From Stomorhina lunata (taxonomy: Eukaryota > Arthropoda > Insecta > Diptera > Rhiniidae): a DNA stretch of 64,000 nt. The DNA lies in assembly GCA_933228675.1 (NCBI GenBank), contig OW121744.1, forward strand, positions 102,283,622 through 102,347,621. The letters run 5' to 3'. How positions within the stretch are numbered: position 1 is the first letter of the stretch; each line of letters begins with the position of its first letter. Position numbers and translations under genes: made by a program. Positions 9,790 to 19,865 of this stretch are shown here, one piece after another. The notes below the pieces were generated by a model. The model saw only the letters and a list, made by a program, of their open reading frames with translations, did not search any database and was not told the origin of the DNA.

Positions 9790-10660
9790 TTGCCTGGCGT
9801 CTCCAGCTACCATATAAGAACTGTATCCAATTCCAACTCTAACCATCTCGTGGTACATCTTGGTAACATAAGCAACCATGTTAAAGTGTGTGTGATTCTA
9901 GGTCAGGGCTAACTTGAGAGGGAGTTATCTTAGAGCCCTTCCCACATATTTGGTCTAAGGGTCTAAGATAATTGTACATATTTGGTCTAAGGATGTAAGA
10001 TAATTGTACTTGGTAAAGTATAAAAATGCAGCGTCTGTTCTGTCTCGGATCGAGCGACTCGCTATACAAACGTGGCTCGCGTCTTTGGACTCATCACCCA
10101 TCGACTGGACACTTAGAATGTTTTAAGCATGGAAAGAGACAACATTACAGAATATACTAATCCAAGGGGTAATCATGCGAGAAATCCCCCCTGCTACGGC
10201 AGCTGGTACAAGGATTTTGGAAGTGCCTAATCTATGCAAGAACATTATGATGAATGGAACAAATTTTAGCCAAAGATATCGGATATCGCTATACAAACGT
10301 GGCTCGCGTCTTTGGACTCATCACCCATCGACTGGACACTTAGAATGTTTTAAGCATGGAAAGAGACAACATTACAGAATATACTAATCCAAGGGGTAAT
10401 CATGCGAGAAATCCCCCCTGCTACAGCAGCTGGTACAAGGATTTTGGAGGTGCCTAATCTATGCAAGAACATTATGATTAATGGAACAAATTTTAGCCAA
10501 AGATATCGGACTATAAAACCTATTAGAGGTGTAAATGCAAGCAGCAAAATATTCATTGTAGTGACGTATGCCTAACATCTCGCAATAGAGTTCGATATAA
10601 AGGGATGGTTGAGGCCATATGCCCCACTGGGAGTCAAAGATAACAGAAGATGAAGTTGGT
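9790..10660 (+). repeat. Interspersed repeat with a 227-bp tandem duplication
   Basis: Bases 10060-10286 and 10287-10513 are near-identical copies of a 227-bp unit that starts CGCTATACAAACGTGGCTCG. The wider block (about 9840-10560) is present inverted at 13560-14060. At 10560-10650 it ends in sequence shared with the LINE 3' end at 11325-11405. The block has short open pieces (for example IQTWLASLDSSPIDWTLRMF) but no intact frame, and is probably part of a LINE-derived or composite element. Confidence 0.75.
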
Positions 10661-10679
10661 TTCAATAGTGTATATATAT

Positions 10680-10958
10680 AATTCCCCGACAACATTCCAA
10701 TTGGTACAAGGGGTACATTTCTCAGACAATGTTCTGCATTCGATTCTATTTCGAAACTCATTGAAAGGAACCTACGTTTTAACCCCGGCTCCGAACGGCA
10801 AATGCATTAGTTAGAGAAGTTTTACATAGCCTAATACTCAATAATCAGTGGTTAGCTGAGTTTTGAGGTGAAACCGCCGCTTTTGAAAATTTATATTAGG
10901 TTACCTCTGGTAACCTAAGCGGATGACTAACCTGCTATATCACGGCGGTTCACAATCT
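10680..10958 (-). mobile_element. tRNA-derived SINE, copy 1
   Basis: On the - strand it starts with a tRNA-like head (10880-10958) containing an A box TGATATAGCAGG and an altered B-box region, then an A-rich linker and a body reading through GTTATTGAGTATTAGGCTAT to the 3' end near 10680, followed by a TATATATATA tract. It is an inverted relative of the copy at 13066-13331. The head is mutated compared with the other copies. Confidence 0.75.
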
Positions 10959-11410
10959 CGTATTAATAAGGCAAATACAATACAACTCCAATGTCAAGTC
11001 CATCCTGTGAAACTTGGAAGCGAGCAAATGACATCTATAAGCGCCTGCAAAACTTTGCAAGCAAATGTTTAAGGCAAATCCTTAAGATATGGTGGCATAA
11101 TAAATGAAGATCTACTAAAAGCGACAAATCAAATCCCTACTTCTATAGAAGTATGTCAACAGAAATGGCGGTGGATAGGCCATACACTTCGAAGGCCAAA
11201 TACCAACAATGCTCGAAAAGTGCTTCGTTGGAATATACAGGAAAGCGGCCGTCGTGTTAGTGCACCTGCTAGAATGTGGAGAAGGTCTATAGATGCGGAG
11301 TTGCAAGCAGTTAACTATTCTACGATTGATCTATGCCTAACATCTCGCAATAGAGTTCGATATAAAAAGATGGGAGTCAAAGATAACAGAAGTAGAAGAA
11401 GTTGATCTCA
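10958..11410 (+). pseudogene. Non-LTR retrotransposon, C-terminal fragment
   Basis: It starts with SRINKAN, then after a deletion reads YNSNVKSIL, KRLQNFASKCLRQILKI and QQKWRWIGHTLRRPNTNN, and ends in an open stretch through RMWRRSIDAEL. These are hallmarks of the C-terminus of RTE/CR1-like LINE polyproteins downstream of the reverse transcriptase. Small deletions break the frame. The 3' end (GATGTAGTC-like tail near 11410) is shared with other LINE copies in this window. Confidence 0.8.
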
Positions 11411-13065
11411 GTGGTGTAGGGCATCATATAGTCGGAGTTTTAACATTATTTGATATCAATTTCATAACATGTTTTCTATAAACATTTGGGCAGAGTTCAT
11501 AATGGGTTAACAGAATTTTTTGTTATAAAGTTCTTAAAGTTTCTTTAAATGTTTAAGGAAGTTCTTAAAATGTATTTATAGAATTTTTTCCATACATTTG
11601 TTTAAACAATTTAACAAGCTTTAATGGTAGTATTTAGAAATATTTATAAAGTCATTAAATTAATAGAAGAAGTTCCTATAAACAAATTGTGCTTTAGTGT
11701 AACAGGCGGACAGAATTTGAAGCTATAAAATTTGTTTTCAATTTCATAAAGAAAAAATTTGATAAAAATGTTAAGAAAAAAAAAATTATACTAAAAACTT
11801 TAAAATATCTTTTGAAGCTAAACAAAGTTATGTTCGCCTAATAAAAACAGGGTCCTATCCATTCAGAACAAAATGAGGGAGAAATTAATTCTGAAAAAAA
11901 GACTTTCAAAAATCAAAATGGGTCGGTCTTACGAAGAAGCCCCCTCTATTTAATAAGGGGAAATAAAATATCAATAAGAATAATTATAATAGACAGTGAT
12001 GGGATTGTCAACCCATATTCGGAAATATTTCGGATTGTTTTCGTTGTTAGAACCAACCACCCATTTCAAACTAGGCAAAGTTTCGGGTAATGGTGTTTTG
12101 GAATGGGTTAACAGAAATTTTGAAATGATGATTTAATGTTTATTAAAATTTTATTATCTTTGAAAAGTAATTAATTTCTCTAATCATTTGCTTGTTCGAT
12201 TATCATGAAATATTCAGAAAACCTTGAAATATTAATGAACAGGTTAAAAGAAAAAAAATACAAAAGCCTAAAAATATTTAATGTTAACAAAATTTTAAGT
12301 AAAAAATAAAACTAAAATTTTAATAAATCATAAAAAATTTATTTTATTGCTTACGTTACGTTATGTTAAAAAAATAACAATAAAATTTTTCTTACGATTA
12401 CTCGACATTGAAATAGTAGAGGTCAATGTTATGTAAAGTAATTTACCAGCTCAAATTTTTGTCAGCCTATTCAAAACCATTAACAGTTTATTTCACTTTT
12501 CTTCAAAAAAATATGATCGTCTTTCAAAAAATTTAGACAGACTTTAAATGACCACCAGCGTCTGTCTTAATTTTTTGGGTTAACATAATTTATGCATACA
12601 AATCTTTAACAGTCTGTTAAATTTTCTGTTCGCCTAGTCGAAAGGGGGTCTTATGCTCTCAGATAATGAGAGAGTTCTTTCTTTCTATCTATAATAATAA
12701 TGTTATCTTAAAATCAGTGATCGATCTGTTTTTAATCGCTTTAAACAGAATATCCGACGCATTTTAACCCACACTCCCCGAAAATCAGTTCGGGGTTTAG
12801 AAAGTTCCTGAACACGGGTCTGATATTACTAGAAACTTTGTTTAAAGTACACCAGATACTATCTGTTGGTCCTAGAGAGGCATTTGATTTTTCTTTTAAC
12901 CCCCATATTAAGGCAGTAGTACCCTAAACGCTAACGACAACGAGCCCTCCTCAAGGTTTAAAGGTTTCTCAATCACGAACTTGGATATTTAATATTTCAA
13001 AATATTGGTAGATTTCTTAGATTGTAACTGGAGAATCGAGAATATTTATATTAAGTAGTAGTAAC
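11410..13065. other. AT-rich region with dispersed AATGGGTTAACAG motifs
   Basis: No gene seen. The motif AATGGGTTAACAGAATT or a close variant occurs at about 11501, 11701 (degraded) and 12103. The segments around it look like old diverged repeat copies. Confidence 0.5.
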
Positions 13066-13331
13066 CGAACCGCCGTGGTATAACAGGTTAGTCATCCGCC
13101 TAGCATACCAGAGGTTCCAAGTTCGATCCCCGGCCAGACTCACTTGAAAAAAATAAATTTTCAAAAAGCGGCGGTTCACCTCATAACTCACTGGTTATTA
13201 AGTATTAGGCTATGTAAAACTTCTCTAACTAATGCATTTGCCGTTCGGAGCCGTAGTTAAAACGTAGGTCCCTTTCAATGAGTCTAAAAATAGAAGTACC
13301 ACTTGTTTCAATTGGAATGTTGTCGTGGAAA
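13066..13331 (+). mobile_element. tRNA-derived SINE, copy 2 (most complete)
   Basis: A tRNA-like head lies at 13068-13140. It has an A box TGGTATAACAGG, which matches the consensus TRGYNNANNNGG, and a B box AGTTCGATCCC, which matches GGTTCGANTCC at 9 of 11 positions. An A-rich linker follows, then a body with TCACTGGTTATTAAGTATTAG that ends near GGAATGTTGTCGTGG. The head resembles an Asp- or Gly-type tRNA in its D-arm region, but the acceptor and T stems do not pair well, so it is not a working tRNA gene. Copies of the family occur at 10680-10958, 61016-61147 and 62834-62940. Confidence 0.82.
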
Positions 13332-14560
13332 TTAGTAACCGAACACAAAGTGAAAACTTGTGCTGGATACATGTAATAGAGATGTTACCGATTACGAGAT
13401 GATCGGTGTACAAGATGTTCGTTAGAAGTGGCTAGAGACGTGAGAATCCATTAATGGCTACCGAACACGAAGTGGAAACTTGTGTTGAGTAGAATCTTAG
13501 TGCAATCACTTCGCAACCAGTGACTACCGAGCACGAAATTGAACTGCTAAGTTGAAACTTCTTCTTCTTTTATCCTTGACTCCCAGTGGAGCATAGGGCC
13601 TCATCGGATAGAATTGGTTTCATTTATCACAATGTTCTCGCATAGATTAGGCACCCCCAAAATCCTTGTGCTAGCTGCCGAAGGATTTCTCGCATGATTA
13701 CCCCTTGGAGTAGTATATTCTGTAATGTTGTTTATTTCCATGCTTAAAATATCGTAAGTGCTAAGTCAATGGATGATGAGTCCAAAGACAACAGCCACGT
13801 TTGTAAAGCGAGCCGCTCGATCTGAGACAGACGCCCGCTTGTAGCCGCAACTAACATGTTGAACAAACGTTACAGTTTCGTACTTTACCAAGTACAATTA
13901 TCTTAGACCCTTAGACCAAATCCGTCAGAATGGCTTCAAGATAACTCCCTCTGACGTTAGCCCTGACCTAGAATCCCACTCGGGTTGTTTACCGCATCTT
14001 CAACTAGATTTCTCAGGTTACCAGGATGTACCACGAGGAGGTGGAGGTGAGTATGAATTGAAAACAGTTATTACCTGTTATCAGGAAACCCAGGCAACAA
14101 TTGCTTCCCACATACATCCCTTTGTCTCAGTTGAAACTAAGATTAAGGAAAACCTTCCAATAGTGTTTACCGATAACATATTGTGGGCGAGAATATATCA
14201 GTAGTAATCGAACACGAAGTGAAAACTTGTACCGGATAGATATGACCGAGAGCTTACCGAGCGGATGGTGAAGGTAGATAGTAGCTAGAGATGCGAGATT
14301 ATATTAATTGTTACCGAACACGAAGTGAAAACTTGGGTTGAGTAGAATTTCAGTATTTTCACCCTTTCAACTAGTGAATACCGATCACGAAATTGATATT
14401 GTGGAAAACCTTCCAAGGGTGCATATCGATCACGTATTGGCGGTAGAAATCAGTGTGTGAAATTCCATAAGTGTTTTCCGATCAAGAGGTTAAATTCAAT
14501 TTTTACACAAAGAGATGTGTAAAAATCCCATTAGGGTTTTCCGATTACAAGTTGGACAGC
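13320..14560. repeat. Dispersed repeat with the motif ACCGAACACGAAGTGAAAAC, split by another insertion
   Basis: The motif or close variants occur near 13337, 13460, 13527, 14206, 14312 and 14376, spaced by variable unique sequence. Degenerate TACCGATCACGAA-type forms continue to about 14540. The series is interrupted by the block 13560-14060, which is related to 9840-10560. No coding potential is evident. Confidence 0.65.
13560..14060 (-). repeat. Inverted copy of the 9840-10560 repeat block
   Basis: The reverse complement reads through GTGGTACATCCTGGTAAC, AATTGTACTTGGTAAAGTA, TTTGGACTCATCATCCAT and ATGCGAGAAATCC in the same order as the + copy. It lacks the 227-bp duplication, so the duplication arose in the other copy. 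It appears inserted in the ACCGAACACG repeat. Confidence 0.75.
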
Positions 14561-14719
14561 CCCTCCAACCCAAGAGCAACAGGTGAAGAAACGAAAACCA
14601 AGAAGCTACGGTATTTTGAGTAGCAGATACGGATTATCTAAGAGATTAGCGAAGTGATCGGATTATTCGCTTCGGAGCTGAGAATGATATATGTTTCTTA
14701 AAAGACATGAGGGCAGTTC

Positions 14720-15180
14720 AAAAAATCCGTGTCTTTTTTTAAAAAAAAACACAGGTTTTTATACAAAAAATGTCAACATAGTCTCTATACTCAGTAGCAC
14801 AATTCTCCAATTTTTTATAACTCCCGAAAAATATGATTGACATATGATATATGTCTTCAAGCCATAAAATTAGGATTTTTTTGTGAGATAATTTCGTCGT
14901 TGGTGTCAATGTTAATTCTTCAAATTTGGAACAAGTTATCGTCACTAGGAGCTAGGTCTTGAGAATACGACGGATGATTTGTAACCAAATCCATGGATTT
15001 TTGCCTTGGAAACAGCACGTGTATTAATCTTTTTAATTTCATGACTTTCAAATCCAACTTTGCCCTCTTTGACGGCGATTCATCCCGACAAAACCACCGT
15101 TTGGCCTCGGGTGTGCTGCTGCTGGATCCACTATTACAAAACGGTGCCAAAACTCGTTTATTTCTATGAAATTCCAAAGG
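14720..15180 (-). pseudogene. mariner-family transposase remnant
   Basis: The - strand translates to a piece with NHPSYSQDLAPSDDNLF, the counterpart of the mariner HPPYSPDLAPSDYHLF block that carries the third catalytic Asp. A shifted frame carries SYKKLENCATEYRDYVDI, which resembles the C-terminal end of mariner transposases. Upstream (toward 15180) a Ser/Lys-rich segment ending KVM resembles the mid-transposase region, joined by an internal deletion. Frameshifts and the deletion make it inactive. The terminal inverted repeats were not identified with certainty. Confidence 0.72.
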
Positions 15181-15219
15181 ATGTGAGGAACTTGACTGAG
15201 AGTCAAAACTATTTATGTG

Positions 15220-15425
15220 TGATTTTTCTTCTTCTTCGAAGGCCTAATACCAGCATTGCTTACAAGCGCTTCGTTGGAATTCACAGGGAAGTGGTCGTTG
15301 TGTTAGTGCATCTGAACGTGAAGAAGGCCAATTGATGCGGAGTTGCAAGCAACAAGCTATTCTTGAAATGACGTATGCCTAAAACCTCCTAATAGATCTC
15401 GATATAAAAGTATGGTTCAATGAAA
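15220..15425 (+). pseudogene. LINE 3'-end fragment (+), one arm of a tail-to-tail palindrome
   Basis: It contains RRPNTSIAYK and the 3' tail sequence ATGACGTATGCCTAA also seen at 10564 and 11330. Together with 15450-15640 on the other strand it forms an inverted repeat with a short loop of about 30 bases. Confidence 0.75.
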
Positions 15426-15439
15426 GCATGACTTCCATT

Positions 15440-16640
15440 TAAGCATAGGACCTCAACCATCCTTTTATATCGAGCTTTATAACGAGGTATTAGGCATACG
15501 TCATTTCAAGAATAGCTTGCTGCTTGCAACTTCGCATCAATTGGCCTTCACAGATGCACTAACACAACTGTCTCATCCTTAACGAAGCACTTGTCGAGCA
15601 ATGTTGGTATTGGGCCATCGAAGAATGTGGCCTATTCACCACCATTTCCGTTGACATACCTTTATAAAAGCAGGGATTTGATTTGTCGCTTTAAGTAGAT
15701 CTTCATTTCTTTTGCGATTTGGCCACCTTATGTTAAGGATTTGCGTAAGCATTTATTTGCGAAGGTTTGCAGACGCTTACGATGGCATTTGTGCGTTTTT
15801 AAGTTTCGCATCGGTAATTCGGGAATGGGCTTGACATTCGAGTTGTATATTCGTAACTTGATGGTTGTTGATATTTGCCGAGATTTCCAAATAGCTCGGA
15901 GAATGTCGAATGCAGAATTTGCCTTATTAATACGCGATTCAATAATATCCTCGTCGTCGTCACCTTTTGTAGATACCAAAATTCCAAGATTATTAAAGGT
16001 ACCTACACATCCAACAACCTCGTTATTCACATTGATGTGTGTTGCCGGGTTTGCGCCACAGCCTCCAGTCATAATCATTGTCTATTGATTTCCAGCCCAG
16101 CTTCCCGAGATTCAACAGTGATAGCGTTAGTATTTTCTTGAAAATGAGCTTAGCTTTGGCTTAGAAGACATATGTATGTCATCAGCATATTCCAAGTACT
16201 CGAGTTATTTAAAGGTTATTCCATTGGATACCGTGTCTACCATTCAGAGCCATGCTCATTATGTTGTCGATGACGAGGACAAAAAGTATAGGTGACAAGA
16301 TACATCCTTGTCTTATTCCAGTAGTAACTTCGAACGGATTTGACAATTTACGTTTGTGTAGGACTCGACATTTAAAATCCACATACATTGACCGAATTAA
16401 GTTCAGAATTTTCGTTGGCATTTTACGATTTTCTGAAATTCTCCAAAGATAGCTTCTATTGACACTGTCGAAGGCCTTCATAAAGTTGATAAACGCTAGT
16501 TAAATGGGGGTGCGGAACTATTCTTACTGTTTTGATTAGGTCAACACCAGATCAATTCTCTCTGAACCCAAACTAATTTTCGCGGAGTGCAGAGGAAACT
16601 GCATCGGATATTCTGTTCAAAATTACTTGACTAAGTATTT
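15440..16640 (-). pseudogene. Non-LTR retrotransposon RT and C-terminal region, decayed (- strand)
   Basis: On - the region reads, upstream to downstream, through KAFDSVNRSYLWRI (RT motif, about 16480), TGIRQGCILSPILFVLVID (about 16300), a damaged YADD area near 16190, a C-terminal block with GTFNNLGILVSTKGDDDEDI and KLRIYNSNVKP (15850-16000), and KRLQTFANKCLRKS (15740). The 3' end extends to about 15440. Several frameshifts and stops are present. It is the same family as the + fragments at 9305 and 10958. Confidence 0.85.
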
Positions 16641-16669
16641 TTTTTTTTCGGTATTGAAGTGTTATACCC

Positions 16670-16960
16670 CTATATTAGTACTTACTTACTTAAATGGCCT
16701 ATAGTTACAACCTGTTTAGGTCAAAAACCTAGTATATTTTAGAATTCCATGCGCTTCTATCTTGTGCGCATATTTTCCAATTTCGTATGCCAAGTTTTGA
16801 AAGATTTTCTGCTACTTGGTCTTTCCATCGAAGTTATGGACGCCCTTTTCTACAAGTTCCCTCAGGATCATAATCGAACATGTCCTAGTCAAAGCAGCCG
16901 CTGTCGCTGATGGTTCATTCGATGTCGATACTCATTGTTAACGCAGATTGGATAAAAGAT
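16670..16960 (-). pseudogene. 3' end of a second non-LTR element (- strand)
   Basis: The - strand encodes RWKDQVAENLSKLGIRNWKI followed by CAQDRSAWN, the typical C-terminal RW..D....DR..W pattern of LINE polyproteins, then a stop and a short 3' UTR ending in repeated TAAG (AAGTAAGTAAGTA near 16685). It interrupts the LINE between 16640 and 17010, so it may be a nested insertion. Confidence 0.6.
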
Positions 16961-17009
16961 TTTTCGTAGAATTTTTCTCTCAAACACTGATAGCTATGCT
17001 ATAGGGCAG

Positions 17010-17450
17010 TCCTTCGAGTCACCCTAAAAACATCTCCGTTGAGATATTGTCTTTCCCCGGGGCCTTGTTGCATTTAAGGTTTTTAATGGCCTTCTTCACT
17101 TTTTGTATTGTTGGCGGATTGTCGGAATATACTTCGTAGTTGGTTTCATTTTCCGATTCCAATTTTCCTACATCAATTTTTCGGTCGGCCTTCTTCACTT
17201 TTTGTATTGTTGGCGGATTGTCGGAATATACTACGTAGTTGGTTTCATTTTCCGATTCCAATTTTCCTACATCATTTTTTCGGTCGGCTTTTATTTAATG
17301 CTATGTTGGGTCTTGCATTGCCTTGAGACTCTTTTAACCTTATAAGTGCGCTAACTAAAGTTGACAGGTTGTTGAAAGTCGTGATCGTCTTCATCGTTCT
17401 CCGGCTTATCGTTGTTGAGGACCTTAACAAAGATCGTGGCCCTAAACAGG
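17010..17450 (-). pseudogene. Non-LTR element, N-terminal part of RT with an in-frame 33-residue duplication
   Basis: The - strand reads PPTIQKVKKAIKNLKCNKAP then GKDNIS, the conserved start of LINE reverse transcriptases. A 99-bp unit (17088-17186 and 17187-17285) is tandemly duplicated in frame, repeating 33 residues that include ESENETNYEVYSDNPPTIQK. Sequence further upstream (to about 17450) has acidic Asp/Asn-rich text. It is probably the same element as 15440-16640. Confidence 0.78.
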
Positions 17451-17459
17451 ATCTAAGTC

Positions 17460-19150
17460 ATTAAAATTATCAAAAGAATCTAAATCTGATAGTATTGTAT
17501 TCTATATTTGTAATAATATTGTATATAATATTAATCATAGTAACAGTTTAAGACTTGATCGCTATTTTTATCGTTATTTTGATCATTATCTGGGTTGTAA
17601 TTTTTTAAAATAAACCTTTTCGTGATCTTAATCTCGATATACTTTAAAATATTGTTTGCAGACCCGATAGATCTTCAACATGTACATAGTCTTGATCATA
17701 ACTTGATCGTAGTCTTGAACAGATCCGAGATCTATATCTTAATCACAGTCTAGGTTATAGTTCTTTAAAATAAACCTATTAATAGTCTAGATCCTAATAT
17801 AGATTATAGTTTTCTTCGCGGACTTAATAATAATAGTTTTAATATTCTTTATATTATTATCTTTTTATTTGTATAGTAAAATAAACATGTTTATAAACAA
17901 TTTATTATGTTTATAAACATTTAGTGGTTGCTGCTAATGGGTTATCAGAATTGGATACTTAGAATAAATATTTCAAATTTTTTTTTTTAGTTTTTTTCTA
18001 CAATTAAATATTGTTAAACATATTAGAACTATTAAATGTTAAGTATAGAACAAAAAAATTTATAGCCTTCTAAATATTCTGGTGGCCTAATAAAAAGAAG
18101 GTCTTTTACTTTCGGAATATGTGGGCTGATTGCTTTTTGGTGAAAAAAATAGGCCGAATTACTCAAGGAAATTTAAGTATAGCCGAAAAACTTGTTTATT
18201 TTTAACAATTAATAAAACAAAATGTTTAATTAAAAATATCAACAAATTTTAGTTTATTAACAAATCATGAAGCATTTCTAATGGGTTAACAGAATTTCAT
18301 AGTGATCGTGACAAATGATCGTATGGGTTTAAAAATGGCGCAGGAGTAAATTTATATAAAACGTTTAAATAAATTATCGGGAATTATTTAGATTATTAAG
18401 AAATAATGGAGCATTTCTAATGGGTTAACAGAAATTGAGAAGTGATCCTCAGAAAGATCTTGTTCATATGTGATACACTAAAAAATTTAAGGCCTCTAGA
18501 AAATATTAAAAATATTTTGAATAAATTGTTTTGACTATATATAAATCGGGAATTATTTAGATTATTAAGAAATAATGGAGCATTTGTAATGGGTTCACAG
18601 AAATCAGAAACGATCGCATTTACGATTATGTCAAAAAATAAGATAAATTAAAAATTTTGAAAGGCATTTTTATATGAGTCTAAAATTTAGAATCTAGACA
18701 AATTGAAAATGTTAGTATTTCCTATTGAAATTTGTTTCCTATCGCCTCTTCTATGAATTTTTTCATTAATATTAAACAATATTTTAATTTGTTTAAACAT
18801 TTAAAAAATATTTATTACTAATTTTTTTTTCGTAAAAACAAATAGTGGTGTTTTGTATGGGGTCAGCAGAAAAATATGTAGGTCTAGGAAAAAATTTTGT
18901 TATTTTTTTTTCTGGAAATCTCTAGTGTTTTGGAAAAAATCACAAGGTCTTTTTATCAGTTTGTACTTAAATGATAAGAAAATTGTGGTTAAAAATATGA
19001 ATGAGTATATGGAAACAAGACCCCCATCATATGAATATAATACACACAATAGAAAAGACAGACGGAAAATATTTAGGTATAGAGACAGAAAGCTTAATAC
19101 ATTTAAAGGGTGGAACAGTAATTGTAATACATTTGACCCTAGCTGTAATT
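17460..19150. other. AT-rich intergenic DNA with repeated TAATGGGTTAACAG units
   Basis: No gene seen. The motif occurs near 17935, 18279, 18418, 18587 and, degraded, 18857. The last three clear copies share about 40 further bases upstream (ATTATTAAGAAATAATGGAG), so this part is a loose tandem series of about 140-170 bp. A 100-codon frame at 18853-19155 looks random. Confidence 0.5.
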
Positions 19151-19154
19151 TTTG

Positions 19155-19865
19155 AATGAAAATTTTTCTACAGAAAAAATATTTGTAAAGAAAATTTTTC
19201 TATAAAAAATTTTTTTTAAGGAAATTTTTCTATTTTCTAAAGAAAATTTTTCTATAGAAAAAATTTTTGTAAAAAAATTGTTTCTGTAAAAAAAATTTTT
19301 GTAAAGAACATTTTTCTATAAAAAAAAATTTTGTAAAGAAAATTTTTCTATAGAAAAAATTTTTGTAAAGAAAATTTTTCTATAGAAAAAATTTTTGTAA
19401 AGAAAATTTTTCTATAGAAAAAATTTTTGTAAAGAAAATTTTTCTATAGAAAAAATTTTTGTAAAGAAAATTTTTCTATAGAAAAATTTTTTGTAAAGAA
19501 AATGTTTCTATAGAAACATTTTTTGTAAAGAAAATTTTTCTATAGAAACATTTTTTTCTATAAAATATTTTTCTATAGAAAAAATTTTTTCTTTGTAACA
19601 AAAATTTTTCTATAGAAAAATTTTTTTTTATAAAAAATTTTTCTATAGAAAAAATTTTTGTAACAAAAATTTTTCTATAGAAAAAATTTTTGTAACAAAA
19701 ATTTTTCTTAGAAAAAATTTTTGTAAAAAAAATAATTCTATAAAAAAAAATTTTGCAAAGAAAATTTTTCTATAGAAAAAATTTTGGTAAAGAAAATTTT
19801 TCTATAGAAAAAATTTTTGTAAAGAAAATTTTTCTATAGAAAAAATTTTTGTAAAGAAAATTCTT
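19155..19865 (+). repeat. CTATAG-core satellite array 1 (32-bp, spacer GTAAAG)
   Basis: The tandem unit consists of the palindrome TTTTTCTATAGAAAAA and a spacer reading TTTTTGTAAAGAAAA. The period counted between successive TATAG sites is 32. Near 19500 one unit has both arms changed in step (ATGTTTCTATAGAAACAT), which keeps the palindrome. Confidence 0.93.

Noticed and set aside
13066..13140. A functional tRNA gene
   Set aside because: A and B boxes are present but the acceptor and T stems do not pair, and the same head recurs with a SINE body at four places.
18853..19155. 100-codon + ORF before satellite array 1
   Set aside because: Biased composition, no recognisable domain and no gene signals around it.
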